DNA of 64,000 nt, from positions 62,001-126,000 of the forward strand of contig NZ_JAMZMI010000001.1 in NCBI RefSeq assembly GCF_024714475.1. Direction: 5' to 3'. The position numbers and the translations under genes were made by a program. Of the stretch, positions 1-6,988 are shown piece after piece. Within the stretch, counting starts at the first letter, position 1. Each line of letters begins with the position of its first letter. The notes under the pieces were generated by a model. That model searched no databases and was not told the DNA's origin. It worked only from the letters and a program-made list of their open reading frames with translations. The DNA is from Marinoscillum sp. MHG1-6 (GTDB lineage: Bacteria; Bacteroidota; Bacteroidia; Cytophagales; Cyclobacteriaceae).

Positions 1-243
1 CAAGGCTTTGAATAGATCAAACAAACATTTGGAGCTACTGGTATTAAAGTATCGAAATGCGAGATTCGCATTGATAGGCCTATCGATATCAGCAAATAAG
101 GTTTTGATATTTTCTATAAGGGGATGATAGAAGCCCAAAGAATTCTCAGGAGATGACTTGCCTTTAAATGAGATAAGGCCTTCGCTGCAATCAATCTTCA
201 CAAGCGGAGTGGTTTGTGTAGATTCAATAAAAATATCTATCAT
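1..243 (-). CDS. SiaC-like (DUF1987) regulatory phosphoprotein, partial
   Basis: The first 81 codons of a gene that runs off the left edge of the window. Its translation differs from the neighbouring complete gene at 551-964 at only about 13 of 81 positions. It carries the same FRYFNTSSSKCL motif near residues 63-74, in the region that holds the phosphorylated Thr in SiaC-type proteins. SiaC proteins are small cytosolic partner-switch regulators, phosphorylated by a SiaB-type kinase and dephosphorylated by a PP2C phosphatase; that is family knowledge, and neither partner is visible here. The ATG is at 241-243 with a well-formed Bacteroidota promoter upstream. The C-terminus is not visible, so intactness cannot be judged. 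Confidence 0.8.
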   Translation of the reverse strand, partial: MIDIFIESTQTTPLVKIDCSEGLISFKGKSSPENSLGFYHPLIENIKTLFADIDRPINANLAFRYFNTSSSKCLFDLFKAL

Positions 244-550
244 AACTGGTCAATTATAAGCTGATCGTCATCAAAGATATTTGTAAGATGAGAGCTATTC
301 AAACAATAAAGATGGAGTCCAAGAAATCATGTGATGAATGGGAATATAAGGGCTGTGAATTTCACCAATAGGATATGGTGTAATTGGCAGAGGGGACACT
401 AATTCAATGAGGCTCACCAATAAAACTTTCGGTTGTTTGTAGTTGACGAACTTTTCCCATACAGGAATCAAGGCACTTCACCTTGCAGACCCTAATTTGA
501 ATTGCGTTTAATATTTAGAAGCGAGAGTTCTAGCGAAACAGGTGGATTGC
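244..550. other. 307-bp spacer between the SiaC-like paralogues
   Basis: No credible open reading frame or RNA gene is seen on either strand. The only recognisable element is the promoter at 272-303. No strong terminator hairpin follows the 551-964 gene, so read-through into the first copy is possible. Confidence 0.5.
272..303 (-). promoter_or_regulatory. Bacteroidota-type promoter for the first SiaC-like gene
   Basis: On the minus strand TTTG (300-303) is followed after exactly 20 bases by TATCTTTG (272-279). This matches the Bacteroidota -33/-7 pattern of TTTG and TAnnTTTG. The -7 element lies about 30 bases before the ATG of the copy at 1-243. The second copy (551-964) has no equally good match upstream, so the two paralogues may be expressed differently. 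Confidence 0.6.
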
Positions 551-964
551 TTAAACGGCTTCACGTAGTGATATCTCCGAAATATCCTCAACAGGAATCA
601 GGTTGAAATCGATGTCCAATAGGTCTGAAAAATCTTCACCCGTCTCCATCATATCATCATCATCCTCTTCGTAGAACCAATTAATGATTATCTCCTTACC
701 ATTTTCTATCATCATTTGCCTCAAAGCTTTAAATAAATCGAAAAGGCATTTTGAACTGCTGGTGTTAAAGTAACGAAACGAAAAATTGGCATTAATCGGC
801 TTATCAGTATCAGCAAACAAAACTTTGATCTTGTCGATAATTGGATGATAAAAGCCTAGAGAATTTTCGGGAGATGATTTTCCCTTAAAGGAAATCAGAC
901 CTTCGTCCGAGTCGATCTTCACAAACGGGGTCGTTTGCGTAGGTTCAATTAAAATGTCTATCAT
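551..964 (-). CDS. SiaC-like (DUF1987) regulatory phosphoprotein
   Basis: A 137-residue soluble protein of the SiaC/DUF1987 family. The N-terminus (MIDILIEPTQTTP) and the FRYFNTSSSKCL segment (residues 63-74, NTSS at 67-70) are typical of the family; in SiaC the phosphorylated Thr falls in this region. A very acidic stretch (residues 99-111) separates the core from the C-terminal tail. Family members act in partner-switch signalling, in Pseudomonas controlling a diguanylate cyclase. No kinase, phosphatase or cyclase gene lies in this window, so the target here is unknown. It is about 84% identical to the partial gene at 1-243, so the pair is a recent tandem duplication. The family assignment is fairly secure; the role is inferred. 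Confidence 0.85.
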   Translation of the reverse strand: MIDILIEPTQTTPFVKIDSDEGLISFKGKSSPENSLGFYHPIIDKIKVLFADTDKPINANFSFRYFNTSSSKCLFDLFKALRQMMIENGKEIIINWFYEEDDDDMMETGEDFSDLLDIDFNLIPVEDISEISLREAV

Positions 965-1090
965 AGCGCTGGGTTGGTTTGGTTGGTTAATTATAGTCTA
1001 TGGCTACCTGCTAATCTAATAAAAATCGAAATCAAAAGCACTATCGAATTGCGAAATTTTCAATAAAAATCTTCGCTAGACAATATCCAA

Positions 1091-1207
1091 TCAATCCATA
1101 CTGGCTTCAGTGAACATATCCTCTAAAGAAAGTACAATTATTTCTTGTGCGCAATCGATGGTATTGTCAGGATTTAAATCCCTCCAGAAGGCCATGCTAA
1201 TTGTCAT
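1091..1207 (-). CDS. possible 38-residue small protein
   Basis: A short open frame from ATG (1205-1207) to TGA (1091-1093) upstream of, and codirectional with, the SiaC-like pair. The C-terminal half is rich in acidic and hydrophobic residues (EIIVLSLEDMFTEAS). There is no recognisable domain, signal peptide or Shine-Dalgarno sequence. It could be a small leader gene, a degraded C-terminal fragment of an older gene, or chance. Confidence 0.2.
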   Translation of the reverse strand: MTISMAFWRDLNPDNTIDCAQEIIVLSLEDMFTEASMD

Positions 1208-1212
1208 TTTTT

Positions 1213-1220
1213 TAAGTTTG
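1213..1220 (+). promoter_or_regulatory. candidate -7 element for xth
   Basis: TAAGTTTG matches TAnnTTTG and sits 17 bases before the ATG of xth. No TTTG is found at the expected distance upstream, so only half of the promoter is supported. Confidence 0.3.
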
Positions 1221-1237
1221 CCAAAACTGAAACTGAC

Positions 1238-2014
1238 ATGTCTGAACTACACCTTGTTTCCTGGAATGTTAATGGTATTAGAGCCATCCTGAAAAAGGAT
1301 TTCATTGAAAATGTGCAAGCCATGAATGCTGACATTATTTGCCTTCAGGAGACTAAAGCACAACCTGAAGATGTGAAAACAGCATTAGCAACTGTCCCTG
1401 ATTATCAGTTTTATACTAACTCATCCAAAGCTCGAAAAGGTTATTCAGGCACTGCCATACTGACACGTAAGGCACCCATTGACGTCACCTATGACATGGG
1501 AGTAGAAGAACATGATCAGGAAGGCAGAGTGATCACCGCAGAATTCGATGAGTTCTACCTGGTTACAGTCTATACCCCAAATTCAGGGGACGGCTTAAAA
1601 AGATTGGACTATCGACAGGACTGGGACGAAACATTTAAGGACCATATTACGGCACTTGATGAAAAAAAGCCGGTCATTGTTTGTGGAGACCTTAATGTTG
1701 CTCACGAAGAAATAGACATCGCCAGACCAAAGGCTAACTACAACAAATCTGCGGGCTATACCCAGCAAGAAATCGATGGACTGGACAATTTACTGGCAGA
1801 GGGTTTTTTCGATAGCTTCAGAGAACTTCATCCGGAAGAGATAAAATATAGTTGGTGGAATTATCGATTTCAAGCCAGAGAACGAAATGTGGGCTGGAGG
1901 ATAGATTATTTTCTATTAAGCGAAAGATTGAAAGATCAGCTGGGAAGTGCTGAAATTTACAATGAATATCACGGGTCCGATCATTGCCCGGTTGCTGTGA
2001 AAATGAAATTCTAA
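1238..2014 (+). CDS. xth: exodeoxyribonuclease III (AP endonuclease)
   Basis: Exonuclease III/AP endonuclease of 258 residues, the usual length. It cuts the backbone 5' of abasic sites and trims 3' blocked ends during base-excision repair in the cytoplasm. Diagnostic motifs run in order: WNVNG (9-13), the metal-binding Glu in LQETKA (about 36-41), YTPN, CGDLNVAHEEID with the catalytic Asp and Asn, and SDHCPV near the C-terminus. The upstream ATG at 1110 belongs to another frame and is not used. The gene is followed after 13 bp by gcvT on the same strand, so the two may be cotranscribed; the pairing has no obvious functional meaning. Assignment is secure. Confidence 0.96.
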   Translation: MSELHLVSWNVNGIRAILKKDFIENVQAMNADIICLQETKAQPEDVKTALATVPDYQFYTNSSKARKGYSGTAILTRKAPIDVTYDMGVEEHDQEGRVITAEFDEFYLVTVYTPNSGDGLKRLDYRQDWDETFKDHITALDEKKPVIVCGDLNVAHEEIDIARPKANYNKSAGYTQQEIDGLDNLLAEGFFDSFRELHPEEIKYSWWNYRFQARERNVGWRIDYFLLSERLKDQLGSAEIYNEYHGSDHCPVAVKMKF

Positions 2015-2027
2015 AAAGAAATCCCAC

Positions 2028-3107
2028 ATGAAAAGAATCCCACTTCACGAACATCATGTCGCAATCGGTGGAAAAATGACTCCTTTTGCAGGCTTCGAAA
2101 TGCCAGTGAGATACTCTTCTGACAAAGAAGAGCACATGACCGTAAGGCAAGGTGTTGGTGTATTTGATGTCTCACACATGGGAGAATTTATTGTCAAGGG
2201 TCCGCAATCTCTCGATTTACTCCAATGGGTTTGTTCCAATGATATTTCCAAAATCACCGTGGGCCAGGCGCAGTACGGATGCCTCCCCAATGATAAAGGA
2301 GGAATAGTTGATGACCTTATTGTTTATAAATTAGATGATGAGGAATACATGTTGGTTGTGAATGCTTCTAATATTGAAAAGGATTGGAACTGGATCAGTG
2401 CTCAAAACCGTTTTGGAGCTGACATGATTGATATCTCTGAAGACATCGCATTATTTGCGGTACAAGGTCCCAGAGCTATTGAAGTGCTCCAAAAGCTGAC
2501 AGACATCGATCTATCGGGAATAAGCTTCTACCACTTCACCAAGGGGATACTCGCCGATGTGGAAATGATTATTTCAGCCACTGGATATACCGGTTCAGGT
2601 GGGTTTGAGCTATACGTACCAAAAGAGCATGCCATGGCCGTGTGGAATAAAATCTTTGAAGCAGGAGAGCCATATGATATCAAGCCTATTGGTCTGGGGG
2701 CACGTGACACACTTCGTTTAGAAATGGGCTATTGCCTCTATGGAAATGATATTAACGATTCCACCTCTCCGATAGAAGCTGGACTTGGCTGGGTCACCAA
2801 ATTCACCAAAGAGTTTATTAACGCCGAGCAGCTCCGGACTCAGAAAGAGGCGGGTACCGGAAAAAAGCTGGTAGGTTTTAAAATGGTTGAGCGAGGTATA
2901 CCGCGACATGACTATAGTATACTGAATGAATCCGGTGAGGAAATTGGGTATGTGACTTCAGGCACCATGAGCCCTCAACTAAACATTGGGGTAGGGCTTG
3001 GTTATGTAAAGACAGGCTATCACACCTCAGGATCAGAGATCTTCATTTCCATTAGAGATAAAAAAGTTAAAGCAGAGGTTTCAAAACCTCCATTCGTTGC
3101 ATCATGA
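2028..3107 (+). CDS. gcvT: aminomethyltransferase (glycine cleavage T protein)
   Basis: T protein of the glycine cleavage system, 359 residues. It transfers the aminomethyl carbon from lipoyl-H protein to tetrahydrofolate, releasing ammonia and making 5,10-methylene-THF. The N-terminus (LHEHHVAIGGKMTPFAGFEMP) and DVSHMGE, the folate-contacting GGIVDDLIVY segment (about 88-97), GGFELYVP and LGARDTLRLEMG are all characteristic. The C-terminal barrel (GYVTSGTMSP) is present, so the protein is full length. The last codon and stop overlap the start of the next gene as ATGA (3104-3107), suggesting translational coupling. The H and P proteins are not in this window, consistent with the dispersed gcv genes of many Bacteroidota. 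Confidence 0.96.
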   Translation: MKRIPLHEHHVAIGGKMTPFAGFEMPVRYSSDKEEHMTVRQGVGVFDVSHMGEFIVKGPQSLDLLQWVCSNDISKITVGQAQYGCLPNDKGGIVDDLIVYKLDDEEYMLVVNASNIEKDWNWISAQNRFGADMIDISEDIALFAVQGPRAIEVLQKLTDIDLSGISFYHFTKGILADVEMIISATGYTGSGGFELYVPKEHAMAVWNKIFEAGEPYDIKPIGLGARDTLRLEMGYCLYGNDINDSTSPIEAGLGWVTKFTKEFINAEQLRTQKEAGTGKKLVGFKMVERGIPRHDYSILNESGEEIGYVTSGTMSPQLNIGVGLGYVKTGYHTSGSEIFISIRDKKVKAEVSKPPFVAS

Positions 3108-3808
3108 ATAAAGTAGAAGTTTGTCTCACCCCCGAGCTTATTCACCAATTCGAGCTTAAGGGAAAAATTGCTGTCGTTGTCGACATATTCCGCGCGACCT
3201 CGTGTATGGTTGCCGGCATGGGCACAGGGGTCAATGCTATACATCCTGTTGCAGAGGTCAATGAATGCTTTGAAAAAGGCAAATCCGGACGCATTATGGC
3301 AGGGGAGCGGGGTGGCATAAAAGTGGAAGGTTTTGATATTGGAAATTCTCCTTTCGAGTACATGTGTGACATGGTGAAGGGAAAAGAAATTGCCGTTTCT
3401 ACAACTAATGGCACTCAGGCCATCGTAAAATCTGAAGGCGCAGATGAAATCCTCATTGGTGCGTTCCTTAACCTATCGGCTATTGCCAATTATCTGAAAG
3501 CCTCAAACAAGGATGTAGTGATCCATTGTGCCGGCTGGAAAGGCACCGTAAACCTCGAGGACACTCTTTTTGCGGGAGCACTAATTGAAGTGCTCCTGGA
3601 TAATTATCAAAGTCACGGTGATGCCGCACTATTGGCCAGTCATGTTTATCAAAACAGCAAACACGACTTATGTGCTGTGGCACAAACTTCTGCTCATGCG
3701 CACAGGCTAGCTTCTTTTGGCATTGAAAAAGACCTCACCTACTGCATGCAGCTAGATGAATTTGATATTATCCCCGTTTGTAAAAACGGAATTATCTCGT
3801 TGAAATAA
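3104..3808 (+). CDS. 2-phosphosulfolactate phosphatase family protein (ComB-like)
   Basis: A ComB-family protein of 234 residues. In methanogens ComB dephosphorylates 2-phosphosulfolactate in coenzyme M synthesis. Bacterial homologues are common, and their substrate is often unproven. Visible family motifs are VVDIFRATSCM (about 25-35), GERGG (about 67-71) and VSTTNGTQA (about 97-105), which surround the Mg-dependent active site. The start overlaps the gcvT stop by four bases. No other sulfolactate or coenzyme M gene is nearby, so the family assignment is strong but the substrate is uncertain. It converges on the YciI gene with 12 bp between stops. Confidence 0.82.
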   Translation: MNKVEVCLTPELIHQFELKGKIAVVVDIFRATSCMVAGMGTGVNAIHPVAEVNECFEKGKSGRIMAGERGGIKVEGFDIGNSPFEYMCDMVKGKEIAVSTTNGTQAIVKSEGADEILIGAFLNLSAIANYLKASNKDVVIHCAGWKGTVNLEDTLFAGALIEVLLDNYQSHGDAALLASHVYQNSKHDLCAVAQTSAHAHRLASFGIEKDLTYCMQLDEFDIIPVCKNGIISLK

Positions 3809-3820
3809 TGGCTCAGATCA

Positions 3821-4105
3821 CTATTTGAAAGCAGGGGGTACGGCGCACTCCATCACCTCCACAGTTTCCCATACGTTGCCAGTGATGTAAGGCTCATTAG
3901 CCTTCCAGACCTCTAGTTCTTCAACAGATTCAAAGTCGAACACCATCACGGAACCTACCATTTTACCCTCTTCTAACATGGCCACTGCGTAAAGGATTTT
4001 TCCTTCGCTTTTCAATTTTGCCACACTATCCAGATGAGCCTGTCTTTGTGCTTGTCTTCTTTCGGCCGCATCATGACCGTCTCTGCCTATTACCAGGTAA
4101 CTCAT
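3821..4105 (-). CDS. YciI-like protein
   Basis: A 94-residue protein with a ferredoxin-like YCII domain filling its whole length. The conserved His (RQAHLDSV, about residue 24) and the EGKMVGSVMVFDFES strand, which carries the family Asp, are present. YciI proteins are small dimeric enzymes of mostly unknown substrate; one relative dehalogenates hydroquinones. It is the last gene of a tight minus-strand set with DUF2721, MazG-like and lipoprotein genes, with a 4-bp gap to the previous gene. No specific reaction can be given. Confidence 0.8.
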   Translation of the reverse strand: MSYLVIGRDGHDAAERRQAQRQAHLDSVAKLKSEGKILYAVAMLEEGKMVGSVMVFDFESVEELEVWKANEPYITGNVWETVEVMECAVPPAFK

Positions 4106-4109
4106 AATT

Positions 4110-4517
4110 CTAAAATTCGTATTTTGATCCTAACTCCATATCACTGATCTCTAACTCAAGGGCCCGAGTGGACAATTGGATCTCTCTCAATGAAACGAGC
4201 AAAGAAAGCAAAAAACATAATAGTGAACCTCCGAAAATGACACTTCCTACTACTGACAATTGCGCATAGATGAAAATCATTGCCAAAACACATAAAATCA
4301 GGCTGAGAACCCCCATGAATTGCATGAGGCGAATAAGAAAAACCCGCCGCCTCAAATTCTTCAACTGCCCAGCTACAACTCCCTCCTTGTTTTGAAGGTA
4401 TTTCCCATGAAGCTGCCTGATCAGACTGGCAATAGCCAGAAACCGGTTGGTGTAGGCTAACAAAAGCAAAGAGATGGCCGGGAAAAGTAAGGCCGGAGTG
4501 GTAAGAGCTACTTCCAT
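4110..4517 (-). CDS. DUF2721 membrane protein
   Basis: A 135-residue inner-membrane protein with three predicted helices, at about residues 6-26, 62-83 and 88-108, and a basic cytoplasmic loop (KNLRRR near 53-58). The composition, the loop after the first helix and the length match the DUF2721 family, whose function is unknown. Its ATG follows the stop of the MazG-like gene with no intervening base (TAG then ATG on the minus strand), so the two are almost certainly cotranscribed and probably translationally coupled. Confidence 0.75.
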   Translation of the reverse strand: MEVALTTPALLFPAISLLLLAYTNRFLAIASLIRQLHGKYLQNKEGVVAGQLKNLRRRVFLIRLMQFMGVLSLILCVLAMIFIYAQLSVVGSVIFGGSLLCFLLSLLVSLREIQLSTRALELEISDMELGSKYEF

Positions 4518-4844
4518 CTACTTCAATTTTTCATTTTGCTGATGACGATCAGCGTCCCTTTTCGTTTTCTTTTCCACGTTCTTTTGAAAGGCTTCCGTAA
4601 GATTTACTCCGGTTTGATTTGCCAGACAAATAAGCACCCAAAGCACATCAGCCATTTCATCACCCAGGTCTTTTCCCTTATCAGATTCTTTAAATGACTG
4701 TTCACCATACCGTCGAGCCATTATTCTGGCCAGTTCCCCAACTTCCTCTGTCAAAATTGCCATATTGGTTAGCTCTCCAAAATAGCGTACCCCTATCGTC
4801 CTGATCCACTGATCCACCTGATTCTGTGCTTCCTCTAATGTCAT
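4518..4844 (-). CDS. MazG-like nucleotide pyrophosphohydrolase
   Basis: An all-alpha NTP pyrophosphatase of the MazG superfamily, 108 residues. The metal-binding motif EEVGE (33-37) and GDEMADVLW (61-69) supply the acidic Mg ligands. Such single-domain enzymes hydrolyse non-canonical or damaged nucleoside triphosphates to the monophosphate and pyrophosphate, acting as house-cleaning enzymes. The C-terminus is basic (KKTKRDADRHQ). The start directly abuts the stop of the upstream lipoprotein gene (TAA then ATG). The family is secure; the preferred nucleotide is not known. Confidence 0.88.
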   Translation of the reverse strand: MTLEEAQNQVDQWIRTIGVRYFGELTNMAILTEEVGELARIMARRYGEQSFKESDKGKDLGDEMADVLWVLICLANQTGVNLTEAFQKNVEKKTKRDADRHQQNEKLK

Positions 4845-5411
4845 TTATCTTGTTGCGTTTGCGTCTAGATTTTCATTGAGGTGCCTAACTTCATACCCTT
4901 CCATCTCAAGTTTTCCTAAGAAGTATTGAAGGCGCTCTTCTTCAGCTCGCTTTAGAGAATCACGATCTGGTTCAAATTCATTAAAATGTTCATGTGGAAA
5001 CCTTCTTCCCTGTGTGTAAAAATCCTCCCAAAAAAGCGCCTCTTCCACATAACCATCATTTCCATAGTAATATTTATACTCCGCCGCCTTTTTGCTCTCT
5101 TTGGATACGACCACATGCCCTGAGAAGATAGGCGCCCCATTTTCAAAATAGAAATAATCATCCCGTTCAATATCTGACGTATAGAGTACCCCAACTAATT
5201 TAAGTAAGATTCCCTCCATGAAATACCCCCTCACCTTATATACGGAGTCTCCTTCATGGAAATCATCTTCGATAATTTGCACCCTGTGATTGGCGTCAAT
5301 TTCGGCCACTTTGTGACTCACCTCCTTAACGAGAGGTCGCTTTTCCTTACTTACTTCCGAGCACGAAAATATTAGAACAGCAATCCAAAATGGGGATATT
5401 AGGTTTTTCAT
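4845..5411 (-). CDS. hypothetical lipoprotein
   Basis: A 188-residue protein with a lipoprotein signal (basic N-terminus, hydrophobic core, lipobox FSCS, Cys about 17). The mature part is strongly charged, with Tyr-rich strands (DDYFYFENG, EYKYYYGNDGY). No domain is recognised. It is the first gene of the minus-strand set ending in YciI and has about 140 bp of sequence before the divergent DUF2911 gene, where the operon promoter must lie. Function unknown. Confidence 0.7.
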   Translation of the reverse strand: MKNLISPFWIAVLIFSCSEVSKEKRPLVKEVSHKVAEIDANHRVQIIEDDFHEGDSVYKVRGYFMEGILLKLVGVLYTSDIERDDYFYFENGAPIFSGHVVVSKESKKAAEYKYYYGNDGYVEEALFWEDFYTQGRRFPHEHFNEFEPDRDSLKRAEEERLQYFLGKLEMEGYEVRHLNENLDANATR

Positions 5412-5551
5412 CGGTGATCATTTTTCTTACAATTTAAACATTTCCACTTTTTCTACTAGTCCGGACACATTTTGTCATCATCACCATCAACCTTTCGGCG
5501 TATTTATCCGTCTAAACGATAATATTTCTTAAAACTAAAATTCTACCGAAA

Positions 5552-6070
5552 ATGAAGAAGGTACATTTCCTTGCGATGATGATTATGATACTTTGTGGCA
5601 CACAGACGCTTTTAGCTCAAAAGGATAAAAGCAAACGCCCAAGTCCTCCGGACCAGGTGTCCAATATCGTTGAAGGCACAACAATTACCATTGATTATAG
5701 TCAGCCATCACTTAAGGGTCGTGATCTCAATAGCCTCGCACCGATAGGTAAAGTATGGAGAACAGGGGCCAATGAAGCGAGCTGGATAGAAGTTTCAGCC
5801 GATGTGATGATTGAAGGCGAAAAACTTCCAAAAGGAAAATACGGTTTCTTCACCATCAATAATGAAGACGAATGGACTTTGATCTTCAATGAGGTTTGGG
5901 ACCAATGGGGTGCCTATAAATATGACTCATCAAAAGACGCTCTAAGAGTTATTGTTTCGCCAAAGAGTTCAGAAGAATTCACAGAGAAATTCTCTATATC
6001 AATTGGTGATAATGGTTTAGTACAATTGCTTTGGGGCAATCTGGCAGTGCCCTTTCAAATAAGCATGTAA
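5552..6070 (+). CDS. DUF2911 secreted protein
   Basis: A 172-residue exported protein. A signal peptide ends near LLAQKD (about residue 23). The mature part has the DUF2911 pattern: TTITIDYSQPSLKGRDL, PIGKVWRTGANEA, and LPKGKYGFFTI followed by WTLIFN and WGAYKYD. DUF2911 proteins are common in Bacteroidota and of unknown function, thought to be periplasmic beta-rich proteins. The gene stands alone and ends in front of a hairpin shared with the convergent yicC-like gene. Confidence 0.85.
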   Translation: MKKVHFLAMMIMILCGTQTLLAQKDKSKRPSPPDQVSNIVEGTTITIDYSQPSLKGRDLNSLAPIGKVWRTGANEASWIEVSADVMIEGEKLPKGKYGFFTINNEDEWTLIFNEVWDQWGAYKYDSSKDALRVIVSPKSSEEFTEKFSISIGDNGLVQLLWGNLAVPFQISM

Positions 6071-6080
6071 AATCTGAATT

Positions 6081-6101
6081 GGGCAGGTAGACATCCTGCC
6101 C
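6081..6101. terminator. hairpin between convergent DUF2911 and YicC genes
   Basis: A perfect 7-bp inverted repeat, GGGCAGG and CCTGCCC, with a 7-base loop, between the two stop codons. It lacks a long T tract on either side, so it may act as a weak bidirectional terminator or RNA 3' end protector. Confidence 0.5.
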
Positions 6102-6107
6102 ATAAGT

Positions 6108-6980
6108 TTATAATATGTTGGAAGACTGTTCCTTGATTTTTTCCAATTCGTCCTTCATATGAACTACGGCCCTTTGAATGACAGCATCATTGGCTTTTGC
6201 TCCAATAGTGTTGATTTCCCGGCCAATTTCCTGAGAAATAAACCCCATTTTCTTGCCCTCTGATTCTGTATGACCCATTACCTCTTCAAGGTGATCAAGG
6301 TGTTTAGCCAGGCGAACCTTCTCCTCAGTAATATCTAGTTTTTCAATGTAATAGATCAGCTCTTGTTCAAAACGATTCTGATCCACCTGAACCTTCTCTT
6401 TGATGTCCTCCAGACCAGCCTGAAGTCGCTCCCTGATGAGTTCTACCCGATGTACATCCTGATCTGATACCTGCTTTAACCCTTCTCTGATCAACGATAC
6501 ATACTCCAGAAATTTTTCTTCCAGGACTTTCCCTTCATGAGCTCGAAACTCATTGCATTTTTCAAGTGCGGAGATGATTGCGCTTTTTACCTGATCCCAG
6601 GCCAAAAACTCAACAGCATCATTACTCGAAATTACCTCCGGCGATTGTAGTGCCAGTTTGAAGATCTCATCCGTATTGGCAGAAGAGCCATTGGCTAACT
6701 CCAGGTATTTAGAATAGTAAGCATTAAAAAGTGCTTCGTTGATATGCACATTAGGTTCCGCCGACTCCGTGGGTTGGATCTCAATTGAGAAATTCACCTT
6801 TCCTCGCTTCAAATACTGACCGATTAGGCCTCTGATCTCTAGTTCCTTATCCGCAAGCTCACGAGGAGACCTTAAAATAACATCTAGAAATTTACTGTTG
6901 AGTGATTTTACCTCAATCTTAATGTTGTACTGTGGCGTGGAAACTTCAGCGGATCCATACCCTGTCATGGATAATAGCAT
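6108..6980 (-). CDS. YicC/YloC family endoribonuclease
   Basis: YicC/YloC family protein of 290 residues from the ATG at 6978-6980, chosen because it gives the conserved N-terminus MLLSMTGYG; an upstream TTG would add only two residues. The N-terminal YicC domain contains EVKSLNSKFLD. The C-terminal DUF1732 segment, EIGREINTIGAKAND to the end, carries the conserved acidic and Gln/Asn residues. YicC proteins are single-strand endoribonucleases implicated in small-RNA turnover. It lies 8 bp downstream of the large propeller/barrel gene and is probably in the same transcript. Confidence 0.9.
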   Translation of the reverse strand: MLLSMTGYGSAEVSTPQYNIKIEVKSLNSKFLDVILRSPRELADKELEIRGLIGQYLKRGKVNFSIEIQPTESAEPNVHINEALFNAYYSKYLELANGSSANTDEIFKLALQSPEVISSNDAVEFLAWDQVKSAIISALEKCNEFRAHEGKVLEEKFLEYVSLIREGLKQVSDQDVHRVELIRERLQAGLEDIKEKVQVDQNRFEQELIYYIEKLDITEEKVRLAKHLDHLEEVMGHTESEGKKMGFISQEIGREINTIGAKANDAVIQRAVVHMKDELEKIKEQSSNIL

Positions 6981-6988
6981 GCGCAAAG

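Noticed and set aside
1110-1292. 60-codon frame before and overlapping xth
   Set aside because: It runs into the xth coding region in another frame and has no recognisable features.
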